Origin: Ustulina deusta
Lineage: Eukaryota > Ascomycota > Sordariomycetes > Xylariales > Xylariaceae
Direction: 5' to 3'
NCBI GenBank assembly: GCA_023159155.1
Contig: JAJNNX010000020.1
Location: forward strand, 496,001 to 560,000
Length of the DNA: 64,000 bases
Part shown: one piece after another, positions 32,282 through 44,110 of the stretch
Layout of the letters: each line of letters opens with the position of its first letter
How positions within the stretch are numbered: the stretch's first letter is position 1
Program-made: the position numbers and the translations under genes
Notes under the pieces: generated by a model
The model's input: the letters and a program-made list of their open reading frames with translations, nothing else
Database searches by the model: none
Told to the model about the DNA's origin: nothing

Positions 32282-34680
32282 TCATGCTGGGAAGCCATGC
32301 TCTCGCTTATACCACCGAAGGGTATCCATGGCAGTCTGCACACGCATGCCGATTCTACCGTCTAGCACGTAAGCCTCCCACCTAGCGACCTTATCAAGCC
32401 AGGACTGGCAATCGTCTATCTTCTTCTTAGTCTCGGCCGGCGTCCCCGTCCGTCCCTCAAGCCATGCGAGAACAGCCATCTCGTAGTGAGCGGCGGGCGG
32501 AATGTAATCGTCTTTTGTGTGCCCTTTGAAAGCGGTCCTACAGGGTGTGGTCAGCCATTATCTTGAAAATCATGCGAGGAACATGTAGTCTTACTTCTCC
32601 AATTGCAGGACCTGCTGAAGTTTGCTCCTGGCCTCCTCGAACTTCTCCAGATTGCGTAGAATAGCAGCATGGCATAAATCATGCAGTGCCCTTTCATCTA
32701 TCTCAGCCTGGATTGTACGACGAGCCTCTTCGGAACACGTGAGTCGGTCCCAGGATAGATCCTCAGCGGCGCTCTCGAGTTCCACAGGTTTCATCTTCTT
32801 AAGACCATTCCAAAGGTACACCATTTCCTGAATTGGGCTGACGCCGATGGCGTCAACCAAAGCGACAGACAACGAGCTCGATCTTTCCTCCCATTTTTTC
32901 ACCTTTCGGACTACGAATTCTTCAAAGGGTAGGGGTCGCGCCATGAATCTCTTCTTCCCAGCTACTACGGGTATCTTTTTGAGAAGTTCTTCGGTCTTCT
33001 TCTTATGGCGATTAATCTGCGATTCGTCTTTCGGGCTCCTGAAGCAGGCGTTCCGATACAGCTCCAGTTCCGCGCATCCGGCAAGGTAGTAATAGAGGGC
33101 AGGGCTCCAATCGTTGAGCTCAATGCACCGAAGGTAGTCATCTCGGGCGTGCGCCCAGTCCTGGACGTATGTCGAGTCCAGAGACATCTCAAAATTGTTC
33201 AACGCAGCAACCTGCTTCATCTTGGAGTTGTTGTTTTTAAGGATTTCTAGAGCTCCAGCTAGGTCTCTCTTAATTGATAGGCTGCGGGCTTCCTCAAACC
33301 GCCAGAGGCCGCTGTCTGGATACCGCCGGCGCAGCTTTCCAAGAAGTGCCGCGAGTCTTTCTGTCGGATAACCGACAATCGCACCCTTCTCGACATCTGC
33401 GTCGGAGGGAAGGATATCGGAAAATCCCAAGAGACCATTATAATAAGAGAGGAGCATTAACCCGGCTACCGCTCCATTGATGTTCTCAAATCGGGAGCTT
33501 CGCCACAGCATCTCGATACCCCTTTCACGGTCACCTTTGAAGCCGATGATGGACAGAAGGCGAGAGAAGGCAGGCGGTACGAGAGAAATGATGAGAAGCA
33601 GGACACCGAAACACATGCTTGTTCCACTATCATGTACATGTAAGTGTGTGGTCTTGCGAATCAGATACTAGCGGGCTGGATTGCAGGAGGACAAGAAAGC
33701 AAACGGGTATCGACATGACGACGAAGGGGAGAGAACCCCCCTCCCGTACACGTGGGAAGTGGGCTAGTCATTATATCATATCACTATACTTACGAATGAA
33801 TAAAGGCATCGATCGGGTCAGCAAAAATATCGGAATCGGGGCCAGCCTCGAAAACGGCACGGGAGGACAAATCCAGTGGCACGCCCGTCGTTTCTGGATT
33901 GCTATCGCTGTTTAAGGATAGGTTACCCAGCTGCTTCTCAGCTTCATCAACATTGCCATTAGAGAGATGGCCTTCATATTGTAACGGTGTTGGTTCACCA
34001 GAGTGGGATTCGTCTGCGTCCAAAAACTCAGGATCAGCGTCGTCGTCGTCGTCGTCGTCAAAACCCCCAGGCATCTTCTCGTGTTCATTGGCACTAGTAG
34101 GTTTGACAGCCTGCCTGGGCGGAGTAGGTTGTAGCCCGCGCTTTTTCAGATAGGCGTTTTCGGCCTGTATAATGCCGTCAAGGGCCACATATGCCTTTCG
34201 TAGCTTGTAAAAGCTCTTTATTCCCTCGGTTAAGCTCTCGTGCAAGACTCCGATGATGGCAGACATGAGGTAGGACTCGGCAAGCACCAGTTGGTACTCA
34301 CTACCGGGAGGGTAAATCCTCTCAGATTGCGACTTGGAGCTGCTTGCCTCTTTTTCAGCCTTCTTTATTTCATGCCAGGCGGACGTCTCACACTCGGCCA
34401 AGCGGCTACTCGCCTCGGCCATGATGGCTTTCTCGAAGCCCAGGATGCTCTTCATGAAGACACAGGCTCCCAGTCCAAATGAATGAAAAGTCGAGTTGCT
34501 ATGAGTCAGCTGTTCGTGGGCGCCATCTATGTCGTCGTTCATGATGAGATCAGCACCTGCCATGGCATCTTGGAGAAGCGCAACGGTCTGGGCACGGAGA
34601 TCGACCTGAGAGGCGCCCGGGCTAGGGCCGTGGCTCGACTTGGGCGCAGAGCCCCGAAACCAGCTACCGAACAGACTCAT
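32282..34680 (-). CDS. IML2: IML2-like mitochondrial outer-membrane / inclusion-body clearance protein
   Basis: Three exons, 33794-34680, 32595-33626 and 32282-32537, give 724 residues; yeast Iml2 has about 730. The family (Iml2/TTC39) consists of helical tetratricopeptide-like proteins linked in yeast to clearance of inclusion bodies with lipid droplets. Visible features are an N-terminal region with LLQDAMAGADLIMNDDID and HSFGLGACVFMKSILGFEKA, an acidic linker with a run of seven aspartates encoded by a GTC/GAC triplet repeat (34041-34060), and a hydrophobic stretch MCFGVLLLIISLVPPAFSRL. TPR-like helices follow (ALYYYLAGCAELELYRNAC), with a conserved C-terminus including HYEMAVLAWLEG. Introns begin GTAAGT and GTAAGA. 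It is divergent from SEM1, with about 1.1 kb between the starts. Confidence 0.85.
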
Positions 34681-35796
34681 GATGGGTCACCGGTGCTTGG
34701 CGTGAAGTCCAATGTAGGCTGTCTACTCATGAGCGTGATATCGCGTGCTCCCGTGCTCTTGTGTTGATGCTCTCGTTTCGCGACACTGCGAGAAGCAAGA
34801 GGCGAAGCCGACCGCGAGTCGCTCGGACGTCAGATAATGCTAAAAATAATGCCCGAATGGGCCGGATGGAGGCTACTGGACTAGACAAGGGGACGAGCGG
34901 GGAGTCAGAACAATAACAAGCTAAGATCAGCTAAGAACCGACCTATGCTCAGGTGAACAAAGGCGAAGGCTAAGGCGAAGGGCGGCCAGCACGGGCTCCG
35001 CGCTCAGGCTCAGGCTCAGGTCAGGTTGAAGGATGACAGGGACAGATGCAGCCGAGTGGGGTCGTGATGCTTGTTTAGTGTGTCCATGTTGTCGCGGGAA
35101 GTAGGACTTATCAACTGAGAACCCATGTAAATAGGTACGTTGCAGGCTTTACACAAGGCACAATTGGGAAGTTATGGAAAAGTCAGAGAGGATGCACCCA
35201 GAAAGCAGCAAATGGGCTGAAAGAATCTCACTGGATACTCGTCAGTCTACCTAGTACGAACAGCGCCTCGTCAGCAGGCTTACTCCGCCTGTCTCTCCCT
35301 GCAAAAGTTACGTCGGAGCCTTAAGCACTTGGATAGATGTACTTGACCTTGGAGTTGAGCAACTACTTAACCTATCCCTCTGCAAGGAGACTTGACAAAT
35401 GTTGCACTTGTACTCGTGGCGGGAGACGCCTACCTAGGGAGGGATGCACACTAAAAGCCAGAACAGCACGCCGGGACCAGCGCATCGGGAGCTCTTTGAT
35501 TGGTCAGCAGAGGACAACATCCCTAAGCTCGATTCCAGGCAACAAAAGCTTGGCGCGACTGGACAGGTGGCTCCCAGCTGCAGAGCCGCAATCAGCCTGC
35601 CCGGGCAGAACCAGGGCATCATCATCTTCTGATCAGCAACCCGCCCGACGTCGTCATCCTCCACGACCAAGCCCACACACGACCCATCGCATCACATCAC
35701 GTCCGACGGCAAACGAGTGGCCACCGCATTCCACACGACCGTCTTTCCATCGCGCATACTACATAACAACAACAAACTACGGATCCAATCAAGAAC
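34681..35796. other. Divergent promoter region between IML2 and SEM1
   Basis: About 1.1 kb separates the two start codons. It has short direct repeats of CAGGCTCAGGCT (about 35004-35025) and AAGGCTAAGGCGAAGG (about 34966-34984). No gene is seen. Confidence 0.5.
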
Positions 35797-36385
35797 ATGG
35801 CTGCCCCGACAGACAAACCCGCCGACAAGGCCGCCACGGCAAGCGACGCGAAACCCGAGCAGCCGACACAGCAGAAGTCCGCCGCTGCACTGGAAGAGGA
35901 CGACGAATTCGAGGACTTCCCCGTCGAAGGTATGTTTGCTGTTCCCGCCTCTGCCAGCTCCTCTCTGTTCATTCCCATCCACAACCACCACAGGCTCTGC
36001 TAGACAGGACATTCCCCTACGTTGCTCGGTTTCGAAAATGCTCTATGGTGGTCCATTGCCGCCCCTGGTCGGTACACTTCTTGACGCTAACGTGGTTCTC
36101 GATCGAAATAGACTGGCCAGCCGAGGAGACCGAGTCCGCTGCACAGACGGCCAGCGGCAACGGCACAACACAACACCTATGGGAGGAGAGCTGGGACGAC
36201 GACGACACGAGCGATGACTTCTCGGCGCAGCTTCGGTGCGTTGCGCGATTCCCCTTGCATCTTGCGCCTCAATTCGTTCCCACCACATGTATCTTCGTCT
36301 GACCGCGGAACTAATGATCCATGCTAATATGCATTTTCCCGACAGCGAAGAGCTGAAGAAGGTCGAGGCCTCCAAGAGGAGATGA
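35797..36385 (+). CDS. SEM1: 26S proteasome lid subunit Sem1/DSS1
   Basis: Three exons, 35797-35929, 36112-36235 and 36346-36385, give 98 residues. The protein is small, acidic and disordered, a subunit of the proteasome lid that also serves in the mRNA-export TREX-2 complex and in BRCA2-type repair complexes. Diagnostic parts are the two acidic-aromatic stretches EEDDEFEDFPVEDWPAEE and HLWEESWDDDDTSDDF, followed by the C-terminal helix LREELKKVEASKRR. Intron 1 starts GTATGT and intron 2 GTGCGT, and both junctions keep frame. The fungal N-terminal tail (residues 1-30) is longer than in yeast and rich in Lys/Ala/Thr. The ATG has a good context (GAACATGG). Confidence 0.93.
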
Positions 36386-37855
36386 AGAGACGCCCAATCA
36401 CGCACATAATCCAACGGCTCCCTCGAACAAGGCCAATTAGGATGGGGGTGGCGCACCGAATCGAACCCCCGTCGTGGACATAACTAAGAAGGAAGAGGAG
36501 GGCAAACTGTAATCTAGGAATCGGCAAGGCGCGCCGACACAATTCGCCGATTCTAGCTAGGCCAAAGCGAAGCAAGCAGAAAGGCAATGGAAGAAGGTAG
36601 CTAGACATGTCCGAATGGCCGCCATGAAGAGGGCGTGGGACAAAAAAGGCAAATAAGGACGCACGCAGCCGGAGGATGAAATAATACCAGGCGGCAATCC
36701 CGTGGGTGTAGCACAACCGTGTCCATGTCTCAACTTCTTCTCTTGTGATTTGATGTTCAGACCAGTTTCTACCGATATATCTCAACACGCATCAAATCAC
36801 GAGTAATAAGCCAACGTGCTAACCCGAGTCCCCACGCCTTACGCTCAGGAACCTGAGAGGATCCTATACCTTCTTCCACGGGCCCCCGTCATTTTTCACC
36901 TTCCTTTCTTAAATCCCGGCACAAGGCGGGAGGGAGGGTAGCGAGGAAGAATGATAAACACCATCCTCCTACCCTGTAGATAGAATGCACGGTTCGTGGA
37001 CCCAGGCCCACGCGTTCCCTCTCATACAACCGACATGGCGCCCAAGTCAGGACTGAATCCATCCATCCATCCATCCATCCAAGCTCCCTTGAAGCAGGAA
37101 GAATTCCCCAAGGTTCATTGCACCGTGAATCTGCTGTTGCTGCTCCCTTTTTGCTTTGATTTCCCGGGATAGATCATTTGCCCCGGGGAACCACCCCCAC
37201 ACGTTTTCCCACAACATGCCAATGTCCCGAGATTTTGTTTTCTCCGGCTACATTGGTAGATAGGTATAGCACACTGGCATTTCAATTCAATATATTTCGC
37301 CATCTCCCTAGGCCTAACCCAATAGCCGCAAATCCAAGTAAATTAAAAGATTCATCAATGTATGCATCGGAGCAATGAAATAAACCAACGAGGTCCCTAA
37401 CCTTCTAATATCCATCTCTCAAACAACCCCAACTTGAAACTGCACCGCGGAATGATCTCCATTCAAAACTCACGCTCCACGAAATGTTATCCAGGAATCA
37501 GCCTCCTTTTCATTCATTCATTTATTATTCATTTTTTTCACTTCGATGCCCAGTTAATGTAGTGTGAGGTCTTGTATCCCTTTCCCCACTCACACACCCG
37601 GGTAAAGAACATAAGCATGTGCAGGCGTATCTATAGAGATATTGGAGCGATCCCTCCATCTGCCTGCCTGACCGATCCTCGGTGGTACTGCCTTATTCTC
37701 TCATAGCCCATACCCAACCAACCAACCTAAAATACAATAACACAGCGCGAGAACGCCACATCTCCATTCCTATTCCTCGGTTCATCATCTCACATCCATA
37801 ATCACCTCATCAAGATTTACGGCATGATATTGAAAGACGCAAACGTCCCGAACGC
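36386..37855. other. Intergenic region with ATCC microsatellite
   Basis: This lies between the SEM1 3' end and the PGK 3' end. It includes an ATCC microsatellite (37057-37080) and ATTC-rich sequence near 37509-37535. The part next to 37855 is presumably the PGK 3' untranslated region. No gene is seen. Confidence 0.5.
37057..37080. repeat. ATCC microsatellite, six copies
   Basis: Six perfect copies of ATCC lie in intergenic DNA between SEM1 and PGK. Confidence 0.95.
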
Positions 37856-39286
37856 TCATTTCGTGCTAAGCGCGACCACGCCAGGTAGGGCCTTGCCCTC
37901 GAGGAGCTCAAGCGAAGCGCCGCCGCCCGTGGAGACGTGCGAGCACTTGGCCTCGGCGCCGTATTTCGCAGCCACGGTCGCAGTGTCACCGCCACCAATG
38001 ATACCAATGGCACCATTGGCGACAGCTCCGGTGAAGGCGTCGAGGGTAGCCTTGGTGCCCTTGGCAAACTTGTCGATCTCGAAGACGCCGGCAGGGCCGT
38101 TCCACAGAATGGTCTTGGCGTCACCGATAGCAGCCTCGTACAGCTTGATGGACTCGGGGCCGATATCAAGACCCAACCAGCCATCAGGGATGCCATCCTT
38201 GTCGTTGGCGGTCTTGGCCTCAGCGTCCGCACCGAACTTGTCGGCGATGATGTAGTCGACGGGCAGCGTGACCTTGACATTGTTCTTCTTGGCCTTCTCT
38301 ATGAGTTGACCCACGACCTTGGAGCCCTCCTCGTCGAAGAGCGAGTTGCCAATCTTGACACCCTCAAGCGTCTTCTTGAAAGTGAACGCCATGCCGCCGG
38401 TGATGATGAGGCTGTTGACCTTGTCGAGCAGGTTATCGATCAGTTGGATCTTGTCAGACACCTTGGAGCCGCCCAGAATAGCGAGGAAGGGGCGCTGGGG
38501 GTCCTCGAGGGCCTTCGCGAAGTAATCCAGCTCCTTCTTCATGAGGAAACCGGCGGCCTTCTGAGGTAGGTCGACGCCGACCATGGAAGAGTGGGCACGG
38601 TGGGCTGTGCCGAATGCATCGTCTGAGGGGCGATGAGTTAGACAAAATCCATTCCACTGTTCTCCGTATAGCGCAGGAAGCGCATGTGGTCAATACTAAC
38701 TGATATAAACATCGCCGAGGGCGGTCAAGTTCTTGCGGAACTCGTCCACCTTGGCCTTGTCAGCCTTGACCTTCTTGCCCTCGCTGTCCTTGGAAGAGCC
38801 TTCCTCTTCGGCGTGGAAGCGTAGGTTCTCGAGGAGAACAACCTGGCCGTTGTCGGCCTTGCTCACGATAGCCTCGACTTCTGGGCCCACGGAGTCGGGG
38901 GCGAACTCGACGCTCTTGCCAAGGAGCTTCTCCAGCTCCGGGACGACGGGCTTCAGGCTGTATTTGGGGTTGACCTTGCCGTCGGGTCGGCCAAGATGCG
39001 ACATCAATATGACGGCCTTCGCGCCGTGGTCGATGGCATGCTTGATGGTGGGTATGGCACCGGCGATACGCTGGGTGTTGGTAACGTTCTTCTTGTCATC
39101 AAGGGGCACGTTGAAGTCGACCTTGGTCCCAGAGACAAATTAGCTTCGGGGATATCTCACGAAGTGTGGGATATGAGAATTGAGCGAGAGACGTGTCAAT
39201 CTTATGGACGTCTAACATACCCGGATGAGAACCCGTTTGCCCTTCAGATCGCAATCTGTGATAGACAGCTTGCTCGAGAGAGACAT
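37856..39286 (-). CDS. PGK1: Phosphoglycerate kinase
   Basis: Three exons, 39221-39286, 38701-39121 and 37856-38622, give 417 residues, the normal length. It transfers phosphate from 1,3-bisphosphoglycerate to ADP in glycolysis, in the cytosol. Visible motifs are [20 protein letters not shown] at the N-terminus, then VDFNVPLDD (substrate-binding PGK signature), [55 protein letters not shown], the nucleotide site [11 protein letters not shown], and [13 protein letters not shown] and [16 protein letters not shown] near the C-terminus. Introns start GTATGT and GTTAGT. Codon use is strongly biased to C-ending codons, as in other abundant fungal proteins. The leader before the ATG is CT-rich, typical of strongly expressed fungal genes. 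Confidence 0.97.
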
Positions 39287-40049
39287 GTTGGCTTCTTGAC
39301 ACAAACTGAAATGCGGCAAGGCAGGAAATTGATGGGAAAGTGACAGACAAAAGTATCGAGGAGAAGATATGTGGTGCTTGAATGAGAACAAGAGGCGCGT
39401 TGGCGTGAGGAGGGGTGGGAGGTATAGAAAAGCACGCATTAGACAGCTGCTGCTGATGGAGGGGCAATGGAGCGTCGAGAGAGTTTGGTGGGGTAAGCCG
39501 TGCAAACCTAAGCTCCCCCCTGCCGTGGTGTGACGTCTGTTGCTTTCTGGCCCGGCGTCGACCGCCTATGCTGCTCCCGGCGCAACGCTTCTTGGCGCAC
39601 CCCATCCCCGCTTGGGTATAATAGGTACCTACCTAGGTAGTATCGAAGCGCTCCGGGTACATTTCGTCACTACCGCGGATAGGAGCATTCATTGTCCTGA
39701 TGCCGTAACATTTTCTTCTGCAAGCACAGAACCTCGGTAGCAGTTACTATTATTCAGAGTGACGGTTATGACAGGCAAACATTCGCCGCGGTGTAATGTC
39801 TGGTCGACAGACCTTCAACCTTATTGCTATATCTTTTGGGGTCGTTTGAAGCCTCCATGGCTCCATTCCCGTATACACCATTTCAACATAAACAAAACCT
39901 CTATCGAGCTCAGAGTTCCGATCTCAGACCCAAACCATAACGCCACTGAACGCCTAGATGCAGAATCAAGCACCATCTCAACACACTCGTCATGATTCAA
40001 TGGCACGGCTCGGCAAGTCGGTGCCAAACGGCTACACCAAACATCGCAT
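39287..40049. other. PGK promoter and intergenic region
   Basis: On the minus strand the roughly 120 bases before the PGK start are pyrimidine-rich. A CCTAGGTA-type cluster (GGTACCTACCTAGGTAG) lies at 39624-39640. The remainder, to the Mpv17-like 3' end, shows no gene. Confidence 0.5.
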
Positions 40050-41157
40050 TTATTCAAGGCGGATGTTAGGAGAGTAGGGAGCGATATTCTGGTGCTGCAG
40101 GGATTCGTCCTCTGATGCATTAGAGAGAGAAAGGTATGCCGTCCATGCAATACCAATAGTGGAGACAAAAGGCTATTTTTAAACAGTCAGCACCGGACCA
40201 AACAAATCCGCTTGATACACAAGCACCGGATACACTCACAAGTTGGAATTGGACGGGCATCAGACGAAAGTTGATGATTTGCACAGCTGGCCAGACCATG
40301 TAGTTCGCCTTCAGGGTCGGAATATACATGTCTTTTAGTTTGAGAGCCACAGCGCGACGGCCACCGCCCTCGGCGACTGTCATGACAGAGAAGAACAGGG
40401 CTACGCTGACCGGGGCAAAGGCAACTTGATCGACCACCACTCGCTTGAGTGCAGGGACGAAGGCGCTCGTCTTGGTGATGGGGAAGGCCCGTGACAGGAA
40501 GCCAAACCACTTGAATTGTATAGGGGCCATAGCAAAACCGTAGGCCATGAACCTCGTCAGGCGCTCGAAATCGAACGGCGTCGCGAGTAACCTAGGATCG
40601 GCGTGGACATCGGGCCGTGAGTCTTTCCTGCTGAGCTCCTGAATTTCGATGGAGAGGGGGTCGTCTGTCGTGGCAGTGCCGAGTTTCCGGTTTGCGCGTT
40701 GTTTGACAGATGTTATCGTCTGGGCGACTGTATCAGCGATGCCACCGAGAACGGCGTTCGTCACCATCATGGTGAGCACTGTCATTGTTAGTATCAATTC
40801 GATAGACCGATGCGCACACAAGATGGTGCATACCTGGACGCGCATCGAAGTAGGCATTGTAGCGCGATGCCAGCCGCGCGATAATTCCCATTTCGATGAA
40901 GAAGATGACAGCATGGAGGACAGGCTATACGTCAGAGAAAGTGGTGGTCAGCGTCGCGAGTGTAGATTGGCGGGCGGTGAAAACGAGTATGGCCGAGGCC
41001 AGATGGACGATAAGTTGCAGCAGCAACCTATTGATCTACTGTAGCACCAGTGTCTTGGGCGATAGATGGAGGCGAGGGAGTGACGTACAATCCTGTCAAA
41101 TATGAACTTGCTGTTGATGGTCCGGACAATTCGGCGACGGGTAAGTTCCCAGGACAT
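40050..41157 (-). CDS. Mpv17/PMP22-family membrane protein with an in-frame TAG
   Basis: Exons 41089-41157, 40834-41035, 40240-40778 and 40050-40172 total 933 bases in one continuous frame (310 codons plus stop). Family motifs are MSWELTRRRIVRTI at the start, VTNAVLGGIADTVAQTIT, FDFERLTRFMAYGFAMAPIQ, FKWFGFLSRAFPITKTSA, VVVDQVAFAPVSVALFF, WPAVQIINFRLMPVQFQ and STIGIAWTAYLSL. These match fungal Mpv17/PMP22 proteins of inner mitochondrial or peroxisomal membranes, thought to form channels. The single problem is TAG at 40925-40927 in exon 2, between TLTTTFSDV and PVLHAVIFFIEMGIIARLAS. The second segment is plainly coding and runs on to a good donor (GTATGC). It could be a true nonsense mutation, readthrough, unusual splicing (CTGAC-GTATAG resembles an intron end) or a base error. 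Confidence 0.8.
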
Positions 41158-43064
41158 CGTGACGAGAAGTAGAGAGCAGTGGCTATGTGGCTTTTGGCAA
41201 GGGGAGGTTGAGTGAGGCCCGTTCTCTTGGTCGATCGAGATCGGTAGTTCAGACTAGCAGCAGGCGTTGTTTGCGTCGCTTGGCCGGGTCAATGACGACA
41301 GATGACAGACACCTATAAGACCAACTGAGGTATCGAGTGTCGGCTAAGGGCGTCGTCGCACGGTCAGGTCGCAGTGTGTACCACCAGGGCAATCAGTCAG
41401 TCCCGGCCGAGGAAAGTAGGAGATGGAAATCGAGGTGCCGTAGGACAAGTTGTCGGGCAAATGATGGAAACGAAATGAAGATGTTGGGGCGCAGGCTTTC
41501 GACAAGTGGAGGTTCTGTGTTCCGTGCTCCGTGTTCTGTATTCTGTGTTTAGTAAGGGACGTAGCGGCTCGGCGCCTCGTTCCAGCACCCATGCCCGTCT
41601 TCTGTCACAGTACCCGCCTCCCACACCCACCGTCCCCCCTATTCGCTATTCTCATTCGCTGCAGGACCAAGTGATCGACATCCGTCAGTTCGCCTCTACG
41701 CGCGTTCACCAGCATTTGAAGATGGCTGAATGCTTCGAAAAAGCTACTGCCTACCACCAAATATTTCTCTAGTTCATAAATACAGTATCTATTGCGAGAC
41801 ATCGCGTGAATGCTCGGTACAAGTCGTCATTTGTCTCTCCGTTCTACCTCACCTAAATAATAGCCTTCACGGTGTAGTGACTCCGATCGGTAGGACTTGA
41901 ACGGTTTCTTTACTGATATCACCCAGCAATTTGTTGATATCTGTCACTCAACCCCTCGTGTTGGCTGATGCCAACCAAACCGCTGGCTATTTCTTCATGT
42001 TCCGATATACGGGCACCAACATGCCTTGTTTACCACCTGCCGTTGCCGTGGGTATAGTCTTTGGCGGGAACGCGAGCCATTTTGGTCCCTTTCCGCGCCG
42101 TCGTCACACATACACGAACATCAATCCGGACCGCGAAGGTCTTGGTCAAATACCCACCAGCGGGTCCGGCTTGTCTGGTTCGAATGATTATTCCCCCTAC
42201 TTCTATGTCCTCCATGAGAGGCACTAAGTCCATCTCAACCAAGACGTTTACAGACGCTGAATATGGCGGGACAGCACACCCAAACCCACGTGTGGGTAGG
42301 CAGTCGGGTGGGATAAGCCGTATAGGCACCCGGTAAACTAGCCCCTATTTGAACTAGGTAGAACTTCAAGCTTGACTAGTCTAGTCTAGCTCAATGACAA
42401 GGGATCGATCGAGAGACCCATCCTCGAGCCCTAGGAGCTCATGGCCAAAGCCGTTCCAAAGGGTCGGGTACGGCAGACGCAGTGTAAATCCACACAGAGC
42501 AGATATGGGAATTAGACGAGAATTTACAAGGCTGAATTCTCTGCCATCTCCTAAATCCGCCACCGCCAGTTTGTCTAGATCACTGGAGAATGCTACTATG
42601 TCTTGGCAAGATTCCGTAAGTTTGAGTGTTATCACTATGACACAACTAACTCGAAAGTCGCAGCTAGCCTCAGAAATTGACACAACAGCACGTGGCATAA
42701 TAGTACTCTGAAACCGCGGATGTGAAAGCGGATGAGCGAGTGCCTGTACAACCTCATGCCTGTGTGCCACCTACACATCTGTACATTCCTGGGCAAGCTC
42801 TATTCACTCGCACACGGGATTGAGGCATGAGAAAGGGTAAGAGCGTGTTAAGACCTAGAAAGAGGGATTGCTCCCGAAGCTACCTTTTCTCTTAGACCAT
42901 GCTGCTAATTGAACCATAACATCCTTCTTAAGAATATTACCTACCTACCTACCTACAGCTTTACAGGTATTCCTTCATACCAATCTAAGAAGAGCAATAA
43001 ATACCTACGGATCGGACTACACACCAAAGCAAAGACTATCGGTATCGTCACCGAGCAATTCAAG
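41158..43064. other. Intergenic region
   Basis: This holds the promoters of the Mpv17-like gene (minus) and of the secreted-protein gene (plus). Overlapping opposite-strand frames at 41931-42770 look like chance. One minus-strand frame ending at 42381 is protein-like but lacks motifs. A run of CCTA repeats lies at 42936-42957, just upstream of the next gene. Confidence 0.45.
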
Positions 43065-43391
43065 ATGAAGACTCAAGCCCTCCTCCTGGCATCTCTTGCT
43101 GTCCTGGGTAAATCAACCGCCCTGCCCGACCGCCACCTTACAAATACCGCTATCTGCAAGCGGCCCAAGGGAATCTACGACGTCTGCGACACGGAGCGCT
43201 CGTTCATACGATGCAACGGACACGACGCACTGTTGATCACGGACTGCATCCTAGATGACTCTACTTACTGCCGAATCGTCAACGGTCGAGGCCGCTGTGA
43301 TGGAGCGACTCCGCCTAACCTCGGGGGTGGATCCCCTACCTACGAGACCGACTCATCAGCAACCCCGTCAGCGTCAGTGGGACCAATATGA
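43065..43391 (+). CDS. Small secreted cysteine-rich protein
   Basis: This is an intronless gene of 108 residues. The signal peptide is MKTQALLLASLAVLGKSTA, followed by LPDRHL. The mature protein has six cysteines at irregular spacing (AIC, DVC, IRC, TDC, TYC and GRC) and a Ser/Thr/Pro-rich tail (about 88-108) without cysteines. The size, secretion signal and three possible disulfides resemble fungal apoplastic effectors or antimicrobial proteins. I do not recognise the family, so the role is open. The ATG lies in good context (TCAAGATGAAG). Confidence 0.7.
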   Translation: MKTQALLLASLAVLGKSTALPDRHLTNTAICKRPKGIYDVCDTERSFIRCNGHDALLITDCILDDSTYCRIVNGRGRCDGATPPNLGGGSPTYETDSSATPSASVGPI

Positions 43392-44110
43392 GGTGCGTTG
43401 CTGACGAATTCTGCGTACTGAGTAGAATCGGGGGGGGGGGGGGGGGGGGGGGGCTGATTGGTATCTTGCGGTTAGGTCAATTTGGTACGATGCAACTGAG
43501 ATACTAGGTCGGGGTTTAAATCGAGGCTCAAGCGTCTTGGGTGGGAGATGAGACAGGCTTCTACGTCTTTGGGTGGGAAGAGATGAAAGAAACCTCGTCT
43601 ACCACAGAGCTATAAGCCAGCACAACCATAAATCCTCATATACAATCACAACCACCCTTACCCTATATCAATACAGAAAAACATGGTGGCTTCACACCCA
43701 AATTACGCCCCAAAATTATGGCATCAGGAATCAATGCAAATAGGTCTCCTCCGTTCCCCTTAGAGACAACTTAGTTACCAACAACCTCCCTAGACCCAAC
43801 GGGCGAATAGTCTCAAGAATACCACGTTCCCACTTCTCGGGTGAAATACAACTGATATCATGAACCAGCCTTTCAATACCAGAACCCTGGTTATTAGATC
43901 GGTTGCGATAATACCTATGTAAATGCGAGAGGCAAGGAATAACAAGATTCGATTCGTCTTGCACACTTGACCCATCATAGAGCTTCGTCGCGATCGTTGC
44001 CGCAGTGTCATCCCGCTGCGATTAAAGACCTCAATTCTTTCAAGTGATATCAGCGTTATTTGTATTAAACGCTAAGAATCTCTATTATCGTTAGTCTTCA
44101 CGTCCTCCTA
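43392..44110. other. Intergenic region with G24 tract
   Basis: This is the 3' flank of the secreted-protein gene. It contains an uninterrupted run of 24 G at 43430-43453. No gene is seen. Confidence 0.5.
43430..43453. repeat. G24 homopolymer tract
   Basis: An uninterrupted G run lies about 40 bases after the stop of the secreted-protein gene. Confidence 0.9.

Noticed and set aside
36430..36465. Sequence resembling a tRNA T-arm (GGGGGTTCGATTC on the minus strand)
   Set aside because: The stem does not pair and no acceptor, D or anticodon arm is found around it.
37937..38569. Long plus-strand open frame (210 codons)
   Set aside because: It is the antisense shadow of phosphoglycerate kinase exon 3, created by C-ending codon bias.
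42381..42770. Minus-strand frame of 129 codons
   Set aside because: Protein-like in places, but it overlaps a plus-strand frame and has no motif or supporting signals.
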